Part shown: positions 25,480 through 37,400 of the stretch, one piece after another
Layout of the letters: the number at the start of each line of letters is the position of its first letter
Position numbering within the stretch: the stretch's first letter is position 1
DNA from: Ooceraea biroi
Taxonomy: Eukaryota; Arthropoda; Insecta; Hymenoptera; Formicidae
Direction: 5' to 3'
NCBI RefSeq assembly: GCF_003672135.1
Contig: NC_039506.1
Location: 19,128,497 to 19,192,496, forward strand
DNA: 64,000 nt
The notes under the pieces: generated by a model
Database searches by the model: none
What the model saw: the letters and a program-made list of their open reading frames with translations, nothing else
Told to the model about the DNA's origin: nothing
Program-made: the position numbers and the translations under genes

Positions 25480-28400
25480 ATGGACGCCCTTCGGGAGCAG
25501 GTGATGATCAATCAGTTCGTGTTAGCCGCCGGCTGTGCCAGGGAGCAGGCAAAACAACTGCTGCAGGCGGCGCATTGGCAATTTGAGGTGAGGGAGCAGG
25601 GGGAACCGAGACAAAGATACGATCAAGCCTAGGGATTAGGAAGAGAGAGAGGGAAAATAAGAGTGTATTTTTACGCGCGTGTCGAGATATCTAATTTACA
25701 TATATACACTTGTATACATGTGTATATATATGTGTATGTATACTCCGCGATGTATTTTCGCCTGGACACCGCTACGTAAACAAAGCGACGAAAATGGCCG
25801 ATCGCTCTCGCGTCGTTCGTCGACGACGACGACGCGCCAGGAGATGCGCCGATTCGCTGATCGACGAGTGTTCGCGGTTGCCATGAATTGTCGCGTCGCG
25901 GGAGACGATGCGCGATGTCGCGTGATCGCTGGCCGCCGGCACACCTGGCCCGCGACATCTCCGCCTCGTCTCCGCTCCGGCGTCAATGAACGTCGTGAAG
26001 TTAGCCACTACGCCGTTCCACTCCGTTCGTTCGCTTCATTCATAAAAATCGCGCGATGTTGCTAACGGCGCGTCCGCGCCGCTGCGATGTTCCGGGCCGG
26101 CATGCGGCGCAAAACCGACGCGTGACGATCGTCGTGGGCCGCGTAATCACGCGGCGCGTCCGCGCGTCTCCTTATCAACCGGTAGCGCCACGATCGCCGT
26201 AAAACGCGATATTCGCGAAACAATAATCGTAAACAGCGGTTCGAGTTATTTGAAATTGTCGCGTTATTCCACGCCGAAGTCCGATTGAATTTAAAAACCC
26301 GAGTCCCTCAATTGTTTCGGAATCTCAATTGTTTACCGAAACCGATTGAAATTACATTTGAAATTCAAATCCGGCATACTCGAATGGAAAACTTCGCGAA
26401 TCACTACTTGAATAAAAAATTCAGATTATTAAATAGTCCGTGTTTCCTGTATATTGACGAGTAAAGATCAAGCGTAAAGATCATTGAGCGTAATTTCTCT
26501 GTTTGCATGAAGAGACTCGAAGAAAAGATCAAGTTGGCGAGACGGACTGAAGTTGGTTCTCGTTTTGCGTCCCGCCTCTCGGCGAAAGATTCCAGTGCGG
26601 CGGTCTGCGTTTGTTTTCGTTCGCGGCTCTAACGATCCGCACGGCCGTCCTCGTTGCGCAACGCAACGAGGATTTTATCGCGCGTTACCGTGAGATGCAT
26701 GAACGATAATTGTCTTCGTGCACATCAGGCGTAACGTTGTGATTGTAACGGCGCGATGTTACACACGATCGCCAGGGAATTTATTGCGCAATGCTGGCCG
26801 CTCGGAAAGCACTCTCTCTTTCTCTCTTTCTCCGCGCTGCCCGACCGCGGCACTACATTACTGCAACAATCTCTCTGGAAATTGTCCCGTACATGTATTG
26901 TCACGTACAGTGAGCAACAAAAATATTCGGACACCACAGTACTTTTGAATATCGGTGTATATTTCAATTGTTTAGGAATGACAAAAATAAAAATTTTTTT
27001 CTTATGATGTATCATTTATTGTAGTTAACAAAAATATGCAATTTAATGTATCTATGTTTAGCCATTACACTTTTATAAACATTAAATGAAATATTGTCCG
27101 ATTTTCGCGTTACAAAAAGATTCGGACACTCATACCAAATAAGGTATTTTAAAACTTAACCGTTGAAATTTCAATACTTGGTAGCATAGCCCTTTTGATT
27201 TTGGACATGCTTCAAGCGTTTAGGCATACTAGAAATAATTTTTCTTAAATATTCGGGACTTATTTGTTGCCATTCTTCTTGTAACTTCTTTAACTCTTCT
27301 TTTGTACGTATGGGAGTTAAGCGTATTCGCCGGTCCAAGTCATCCCACAGATTTTCGATGGGATTTAAGTCTGGTGATTGAGGTGGAGGGTGCAACACTT
27401 TGGAACAATTATACAATAAAAATTCTTGTACAATTCGAGCTTTGTGTTTGGGATCATTATCTTGATAAAATTTGAATGTTGCTTCAATTCCCATGTGCGC
27501 AGCACTTTGCAGTAAATTATCTTTTAATAACTTCAAGTATTTGTTTTTGTCCATAATATCGTCAATAAAAACTAAATTGCCAACACCAGCGGTTGAAATA
27601 CAGCCCCAGACAAGTATACTTCCTCCACCGTGCTTAAACGTAGCACGCAAATTTTTTGGATCTAACTCTCTGTTACGTTTACGCCACACCATGGCTCGTC
27701 CATCGGACCCAAAAATATTGAATTTACTCTCATCGCAAAAGATCACATCATCCCACCATGTTTCATCCTTGCTACTAAATTCTTTTGCAAACGCCACACG
27801 TTTTCGCCTGTTCACCTCGTTAATAAATGGTTTTTTTCTGGCTACTCGGCCATTATATCCATTTTCTTTTAATGTTCGACGAATTGTTTGGGGATGCATA
27901 CTTTTTCCAGTTTCTTAAGAAACTTCAACTGCTAATTTTGGAACACTCAAACGTGGATTTTTTTGTATCTTTCGTACAACTTGTCTGCGTTCTCTAACAT
28001 TTAATATCCTTGGCCGGTCAGTTTGCGCTATGGATTCAATGCGATCTTCTCGTTGGAACCTTCTTATAATGTCCGCAACAGTGCTCTTACTTAAATTTAA
28101 CAGGGTACCAATTTCACGATAAGATTTTCCTTTTTCACGATGGAAAATCACGAGTTGTCTTATATTGAAAGATGTATTTTTGCTTTTGCGACCCATTTTC
28201 ACTGACGATAGACGTAATACTGAGGATAAATGGAATTCCAAGTTCCTGATACTCATAGTATGTTTGTAAACATTGGTTTTGACCGAGGTACTGGTGTCTT
28301 AAATAATGTATTGCCTAATATATTGAGAAAATATATTGACTGTCCGAATATTTTTGTAACGCGAAAATCGGACAATATTTCATTTAATGTTTATAAAAAT

Positions 28401-31400
28401 GTAATGGCTAAACATAGATACATTAAATTGCATATTTTTGTTAACTACAATAAATGATACATCATAAGAAAAAAAATTTTTACTTTTGTCATTCCTAAAC
28501 AATTGAAATATACACCGATATTCAAAAGTACTGTGGTGTCCGAATATTTTTGTTACTCACTGTACATGTGAGACGAACGATTGCATCCCAATCGTCAAGC
28601 CGAGTGTTGCGACAGAAGGGATCGATAATCGCTATTTACGGCGAGTCACGCGGTGTTCTGCCGTGTTTACGCGTCCGTGTTTTCCACGAACTATATCGTG
28701 TATGTGTGTCAACCTGCTTGCGAGTCCCGCAAGCCGCAGCTGGAACTAGGAACCGGCTTAATTTCGGCGAATTTGGGCAGCACGCGCTGCGAGCATGCGC
28801 GAGCATGACTCATTCATGTTTATTCGCGCTCGACAATGGAAGCGTCACGGTGGTCACGGTTAATGCGAGGCTCTGGTCTTCCATGTTTATGATTTATGGA
28901 TGGAGATTTAGGCTCGTCGAATTTGGCGATTGCGGGTTTCCTGAAGGTCAGGACACGTGGGCGTCGAACTCTCTTTCGAGAAATCTTAATTACTTGAGCA
29001 TTAAGACATAGTAATTTTCGCCTCGCATTCGCCGAATGCGGCGCGTAACGCGCTGAGAAAAACAGCGTCGTAAAAGTTGTTTTTACTCTTTTTCTTTTTT
29101 TGAACAGTACTTAAATCCGATGTAATGCGATTGTTCATCATTCGGATTTATATTAATGATTATTATTCGAAAGTTTGTCGCTTGTTATCAAGATTATTAA
29201 GACATCTCAGACCGCACACAACACGCGCGCGAACTAGATTACCGATTTCTTGCCTTGCCTAGGTTTTGTTATCTCGTTAATCTCGTTTCTTAAATTTTTA
29301 TCTTCGGTGCGGTGAAGGAAGCGTCGATGATTTCACGCGCGGCTAACGTGCTACGCAAATTTAACGCGCAAATCGATGCTCCTTTTCCTTCTTTCCTACG
29401 TATTATTACGCGATTACGCGTAATCGTGGAAGGAAACGAAGAGAAAACGAGAAAGAGAGAGAAAGAGGGAAAACTAACGAAAGGAAAGACAGAAAGAGAG
29501 ACGTAGGTTGCGACATACACAGACATCGTGCGCATCATCGTGATTAGAGCTAGCTTGAGGAATCTCTCTCTCTCTCTCTCTCTCTTTCTCTGTGTGTGCA
29601 TGTGTGCTTTGACCACGATGTAAACAATGCGGCAATGTGTATTTATACACGCGGGAACGCGCTCCTCGTCCCGTCTCTTACGTGTCAATCCGACACAGTG
29701 CGCGTGATATACAGGGTGTCTCGTTATCGCGTGCTTCGGGAGGTGAAAAAGGAAAATCTCGATTTCTCGTTCTCGCGAGTGTATCGCGCAATGCGCGCCA
29801 CGAAATATCGCTGGATGAATATTTAACTTTTTCCTTCTGCGTTTCGAAATGAATGTGCAGTTTCGAGCGGTTTTTCCACGTCCCCCGCGGCGTCCCGTGA
29901 CTCGACTCGCCTCGCCACACATATATATCTATATGTATAAAATTGCCACATTATCGATCCCGATCCACGTCGCGGAGGGAACGCGAGATGGATAATGCCG
30001 CGCGAGCGCTACGGCGAATTCTTTTCATCTGAGAGAACTTTCCCCGCTCGAGCGTGGCGGTGCGGTGCGTTAAAGCGGAACCACGCTGCTATTCGCGAGC
30101 GCGAGACGTCGTCGCGTTCTCGTATCCCTCCGTGTTGGCTCGTTGGAGCTCACCGCGCGTGTCACCCGATTGCCAATTGCAACAGCGTAAATATTACAGA
30201 TCCGCGAATTAATCTGGTGTTTTTTTTTTTAGCGAGATTTGAAACTTTTTCTGAAAAAGAACGAACGAAGTGGAACAATTTCAGTTATCGTTTTGTCGTG
30301 TCACATGGTATTTCGTCGACGTTATGTTGACTCTAAAATCGCACGAGGCGGGACAATATGTAAATTTTGAGATGGTCAAATTGTTCTCAGAATTGAATAA
30401 TGTCGAGCGAATTGAATTAATTTGCAGATATGCAACTAGTATATTTTATCGAATTCTAATTATTTGACACGAATAAATTAATGAGTAATCGAGAAGCACG
30501 GACGATTACATCTTCGATATTAGATACAATATTACGTACCGTTGCGACAGTAAATTGTATGCAGCATAATTAATGCTACCGGTAATATATCGCGCGGTCG
30601 CTCTGTGTCAATTAAATATCCACCTCATTAATTATATAATTCACTTAATTAACAGTATATCCGTCGGAATGCGAGCGCCAATTGACAATTTTCGCTCGTG
30701 TTTGATTAATTGCTTGATTGTCATTCTCCTCGCACGCTTTCCCGAGTTTTCTTTTCATAAATCCGCAAATTAATTTCTTTTACTTGATTCTTAAGATTTC
30801 TTTCTTCTCAACTTCTCTCTCCCTTTCTCTCTTTTTTTTTTCTTTCATTTTTCAGAACTGCTATTTCCAACTCCCGTTTTGTTGCACGTACTCGCACGAA
30901 AGTGCAAGTAAGCACGACCAGTGCGCGAATAGACAATGGTGGACCCACCTTCGCACGTTTTATCCCTTTCGCCGCGACGGTGTTCTGACCGAAATATGAA
31001 ACGTGTTTCATGCCGCGCGCGCGAGCTGGCCTATTACATTCTTATGCTAATGCTCTCAATGTATCGAGTATCACCGGCGTTTTAATTAAACGCCAGTTGG
31101 TCGAATGTCACGGTGTATATTTTTATTGCGCAATGCGTTCGCCTTGTAATATTGTAGCAAGCGTTGTCTTATAATAAGCTCGCTGTAGCCGTAATTCGAA
31201 CAATCTTGGCTTGATAGAGTTGTATCCGTTCGATTAAATATAATTAAATAGTACGTTCAATTATCTTTAAATAGAATCCAAATTGTAAAAAGTAGTATAA
31301 TGATAAAACAGTGTAAAAGATAACGCAACGTAAAATTACAAAATTTAATAATCGTGCGATCGTTGATTGTAATTGATTATTATTTTATTATTTCATTATT

Positions 31401-34400
31401 TCATTACATAATATTAAAATAAAATAATTTTTGTTCTCGACGTGGCGTGCTGTTTACGGATAATTATCGGTACACGAATAACTGTTGATAATTGGCGGCG
31501 AAGCGTGGAAATTACTGTTGTGTTAGCAGCAGTTATCAGCGATTATGGGATACCTTTGTCGGCGAACGCGAACCTTCGCGGATATGGATATCCGATGCCG
31601 GTCGGGCACAGGGATCGGATATCGATACCGTTAAGCACCAGACGATACTGACGAAGCGGCTTACGAGACGGCCGAAAGATCGCGATAACCGTTTTAATGA
31701 TATCTGGCATAGGAAAGTTCTCGTTCGACCGTTCTCGCTCGTATCGTTCCCTTTCTTTCGTCGCTTTTGATTGTGCAGATGATTACACGCGATTCTTTGT
31801 ACTTGATTGAAACTGATACCTACGCGCTAAACATTCTGCAACCTGAAAGCGTATCGATATCGCAATTTAATATCTTCCTCGACCTGCTAGAGAGTAAAAA
31901 TAGAAAATGCAGGAGTGGAAAATATACAGAAAAGGCACTAGGAATTCCTGTAAATAATATGATTGCAGTTTGAGGTTTGTTTTTTTTTAAAGAGCATATT
32001 TAAATAGATCAGATTTTGCTTTCTCGAGATAAAGGCGATTATTTTAGTACACTGAAAAACAAGTGCTATTGTGACTGTAAATATATGTATAGTAAAATAA
32101 CTATAATTAGAATACCCATTTTTAGAGTTTTACTATAACGTTTGTAAGGATACTACAAATTATGATATTTTCAATATTCATAATAAATAATAAAAATCTA
32201 GATAAAAAATGACAAATAAATTGACTACTTTTTTTAAATCAGTATGATCACAACATGGGATATATTGATAATTATAATTTTATAACATTTAATTATACCT
32301 TTAGTGCATGCAGCACAAGATCAACTATATATAATATGTGTAATAATAATATAATAATATTGTTGTCAATAGTAAAATAATATTGTTGTCACCAGAGCTT
32401 ACTGTAAATTACAGTTATAAATTATAGTAAATGCAACCATTCTTTCCTCTCAGTGCCGAGACTCAACCTGAAACTGTATCATCATCTCAAACATTAAATA
32501 TTTTCAGCGAAAACATTGCAATATACGCAATGATTCATTATAAAAGAAATGTGAGAAAGAATTGCAAATGTTTACCAACGTAATCGTATCGAAATACGTC
32601 AAGCGTATGTTGGGAAAAGGGAGATAACGATATAGTAATACAACTTATTATCATTATTATTATTATTATTATTATCGCATTGGCGCTTGTAATCGAGCAC
32701 TTCTAATCGCCGTACTTTCTCTCTTGCAGACTGCTCTGAGCATTTTCTTCCAAGAGGCGGCGATACCCTCCTGCGCCCAGGGAGCCGGCACCCACTTCGG
32801 CCAAGTAAGCATCCACGTCGTTCGCTTGTAGAGTGACTGACGAAGAGTACGTAGGCGGGCGGACCCGCATCTATATCCGTGCGCCCCGCGCAATCAATGA
32901 GTTCTATTTCCGCGTCAAAGAGTCGTCGGCTGCGTCTCTTCCTCCTTTCTAACGTGAGGAACGACACTGCAGATAAGGCCTCTCCTTCGAGGAACAGCAT
33001 AGTTACGCGAACAGAATTCACACGGGAAATTGCATGGGAAAATCGTGAGGCGAATCCCCTCGATTTCGCTTTATTTATGTTGCTCGAATGCTCACTTGTA
33101 AAACTTGATATCGTCAAGATGTTTAAAACGCTCCAGCGTAATTGGGAATTCTCGTCATCGTCTCCCACTTGTAAAATTATCTGGAATGATTTCGTTGTTA
33201 GTTATTCTCCAGCCCGGGCAGAATCGTTATCATTATTTTATGTAATGATATTATGTACCGGCGCGTCGATGTTATCTGTAACAATATTATTCCCGACACC
33301 GATTACGTGACGGTGCATTGCGTCAGAATCGCGTTACGTGCGTTACTCCTCGTTCTCGGCGACGAGGAGCATCTTGTTCGACTTCCTGCTGCCGTTCCTC
33401 GACGAGCTTTGATTACGGCGAGTTCATTCGACGGCCGTACCCGGCGTGTTAGATTTATTCTCTCCGTTTTCTTGATCCCCTCGACCCACGTAACGTGACG
33501 TAATGCAGTCGCGCGAGTTAAAACTTTCGTGGGCTCGCGTGGGCCGCCACCGCCGCCGCCGGTGTACGTTCTCGTCTTATTGATTATTCAAAAGTAGGTT
33601 CAGCAAGAGAGAAGACCCAAAGATCGCACGTAGAGCGGACGAATTCCGGGAAGGTGGCGGAGGGCGAGGGGGAGGAGGGACAATGCGACGGGCCGACGCA
33701 ATTCACGAAATAATACTTCCTTCTGCCACTCGGTCGTGCTAATGTGCATACACACATACGCACGCGTATACAAGCGCACACGCACACGGAGGGAAGATCG
33801 ATCGCAGCGCGTGTCTGACCTTCACTGCCACCCCTTCCGCCAACTATTTACGTTGCTCTCTATCTTCCTGATTAATTACTCGCTCTTGTGAGCGGCTTTG
33901 TTCCGCATGATTTTATAGTCGCGGGCAAGGCCGCTGGGTGCGACGAAGAGTCCCAGGGAGACGAACCGTTCGATTACTGTGTCTCTATTCCGGCGGCGCG
34001 GCATCCTGGCGTGGTCGTCTGCTGGGTAGATTCCGAGCGAGCGAGCTGCTCCTCCTCCTCGGGTCTACCTCGCACGCCGAGATATGCGCGATCCGATATG
34101 TCGTAGTTTATTCTGGTAACTACCGACCAGGTTCGCGTGATCTGCCATTTACCTCGCGCTACCTCGCGCGCCGCTTCCTCCCCTCACGTGAGACCTGGTG
34201 TTCTTGCACAGGGTGCTCGGTGATGGGTGCAAATCCCTTTGCCGGATATTGCGTGATTTATTTTGATCTACATACGTGAACGATCTTTGAATCGCGGTTA
34301 AAATCGAAGTTTTCGGCGGATTCAACGACCTTCGAGAGCTGTTGTCGATCAGAATAGAAATTCTAGACGAATTCATAATCTTCGAGAATTGTCATTGATC

Positions 34401-37400
34401 AGAGTAGAAATTCTAGACGAATTCATAATCTTCGAGAATTGTCATTGATCAGAGTAGAAATTCTAGACGAATTCAATGATCTTCGAGAGTTATTGTCGAC
34501 CAAGATAAGAGTTCTATCAAATTCAATGATCTTTTATCTGCTGTTGATTAAAATAAAAATTTTGAGGGGATTCTTAATGATCTTGATGGCCAATTATGTC
34601 CGATTAAAATAGAAGTTTCAGGCGAATCTTGTGGTTCAATTGTTCGTTATCGTTAAGCCACACAGTCGATCACAAGGTCTCAGTCAAATTGATCTTTGAG
34701 TCGCAGCTGATTAAGTTAGAAGTTCTAAACAAATTCAATGATCTGCGGGTTGTGACCGATATAGAATACAAGTTCCAGACAAATTTGAGATACAGCGTAG
34801 ATAAAGTAGAAGAACAACATCGTCGTTCATCAGTTAATTTCGTGATAGGATCTCTTATCTCGAGGCGCAGCGATACGTGTATCGCCGAGATACTGGAAGC
34901 GGCCGAAATCGCGGAAATTCCGGCGATGGAAAACTCATCGTTGCTCTTCGACCGAGAAAACGAACTCCACCGCCGTTCACCAGATGCACTCATTATTTAA
35001 CGCGCATGCTGCAACGTGTCGTCGCTCGCATTCTCTGGCAAAAGTTTGCTGCTCTTTCCCGTTGTTTGCCGCGTTCCGTGTATTTTCCTTCCCCGGCTTC
35101 AGCGAATTCAACACTGGATAAAAAGTGGAGAAGTGGGTCGATGCCAGTCATTTTCGAGCGTAGCGCAGGATGCGGTGCAAGATCCGTATACTTTATATCC
35201 TCCCCGAAACTTTCAGATTAACGTCGATTGACGCCGTAAATCGAGCGAGGAAAATTCAGCCCCCCGGTCAACTATTGGGTTGGCCAAAAAGTAATTGCGT
35301 TTTTTTTAATATAAATGAAAGGCGAATTTTTCATGGGAAACAAAAACTTTATTAAACAATATATTGTCCATTTTGTTTGATTATCTTTTGCCATTTTTCA
35401 GGCAACTTCATGATTCCGCGCTCAAAAAAGTTCTTATCTTTTTCAGCAAAAAACAATTCCAACAACGATTTCATATCCTCATCAGCAGTAAAGGTTTTTA
35501 CCATTCAAGGCGTTTTGCAAAGAACGAAACAAATGGTAATCTGATGGTGCCAGGTCTGGCGAATATGGTGGATGTGGTAACATCATGGTAACACATCCCA
35601 TCCAAGCTGCAACAATTTTTCACGAGTGACCAAACTTGTACGTGGTCTAGCGTTATCATGGTGAAACACAACACTTTTGCGATTCACCAATTCTCGACGT
35701 TTCTGTTTGATGGCATCATTTAATTTATCCAGTTGATGACAGTATACGTCTGAATTAATGGTTTGATTCCTTGCAAGCAGCTCAAAATACACAATACCTT
35801 TAAAGTCCCACCAGACTGACAGCATAATCTTTCTTTGGTGAATATCTGCTTTTCAAGTGCTTTGAGCAGGTTCATCACGCTTGCTCCACGATCTTTTTCG
35901 TTTGACGTTGTTGTAGACGATCCATTTTTCGTCGCCTGTTATCATACGTTTCAAAAATCGATCATTTTCCTCACGTTTCAAAAGAGAATCGCAGATGTCA
36001 ATACGCTTAGTGAGATGAATTTCTTTAAGCTCATGTGTTACCCAAATATCGAGCTTACTAATGTATCCAAGTCGTTTTAAATGGTTTTCAACACTCGATT
36101 TCGATATGTTAAGATTCTCAGCAATCTCTCGTGTCGTTAAACGCCGATTCGAATCGATCAGTGCCTTTATTTTGTCATCATCAATTTCGATTGGCCTTCC
36201 TGAGCGTGGTGCATCTTTCACATTAAAATCTCCAGATCGAAATTTAGTAAACCAATTTTGACATGCCGCAGTTTTAAAGCATCTTCGCCATATACATCAG
36301 ATAACTTTTTATGAGCTTGCACAGCGTTTTTCCCTTTTCAGAAGTAATAAAACAAAATATGACGAAAATGTTCTTTTTGATTTTCCATTTTGAAATCGAC
36401 GGCAAACAAACAATTGTTAACGAAATCGTGCACTTTCTTTTTCTAAAACAAGCTTGAACTGTGAGTTGTTAACCTACATAATGAATTTGCGGTTTAGAAT
36501 GAAGTTAGTTACATTTCAAGACATGTATGTCCATCTATTGGAAAAAAACGCAATTACTTTTTGGCCAACCCAATAGAATCATCAATTAAAAGTTACACAA
36601 ACATCCCGAGATAAGATGCCGAAAGGAGCTATCAGAGTTAACACGTTTATCATCATGACCGATCACCGGTGACCGATACTGAGCTTTCTATCTGGCCGGT
36701 CACCGATGATGAGTTAACAGTAACAAAAGAGCATAACGAACAAAGTGCACGTTATAAGCAACTTTATAGCATCGTTTGTCAAATTTTAAAAACGATTATG
36801 CACACGCACGCATCATGATGAATCTAACGAGCCCACTGACATGATTGCAAAGTTAGCTGAAATACGCTTGGCGGTAAATGCATTAACGAGGGATACCAAT
36901 GAAAATAAAGTAATCACAGTACGATAACAGCGTAATGGTCATCCTCGAAGCTTGATTAACCAGACCGTAATTGACCGGTCAATAAATACTCGGAGGTCCA
37001 ATTAAATCGCGATCGGACTAGGGAAACCGGTTGTCGAAGGGCAAAGGGCCGCGCCGGTAGCAGACCGGGGACGAAACGACTCCGGATGGCCCCCGTGATA
37101 TTGGACGAGAGTGAAGGTGACACGCTCTCGACACAAAGGAGAACCGCTGCCGAACAGGCAGTCGCTAGTAGATGCGTGTACTATTCTCGGTGTCGGCGAC
37201 GGCGCATTCCGATAAGTCGTGTGCCAAATCGCGGTCTGCAAGACCGTCCGTTGTATTGCACACCACCCTCGGACGTGCACGTTCTTTTTACCTCGCGTGC
37301 CTGTGCCCCCACGATCGATCCCGCGTTATCCTCGTGCCCCTGCACAGTCTAGCACAGTCCGTGCTAGATCCGTGATGCAGCTGATCTAAAAAGGCAATAA

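Larger units (their letters stand above)
25588..32729 (+). other. UBALD intron 1
   Basis: The 7.1-kb intron carries the Tc1 element (26908-28562), a CT microsatellite (29563-29600) and an ATT run (32645-32675). Donor GAG|GTGAGG and acceptor CTTGCAG|ACT. Open frames of 100-210 codons inside (for example 29290-29922 minus) are low-complexity and not supported as genes. Confidence 0.85.

Noticed and set aside
28550..29011. 153-codon plus-strand frame beside the Tc1 element
   Set aside because: It begins at the transposon edge, has no family resemblance and no splice evidence.
29290..29922. 210-codon minus-strand frame in UBALD intron 1
   Set aside because: It is created by the CT/GA microsatellite (RERERER) and pyrimidine-rich DNA. 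No domain or splice context.
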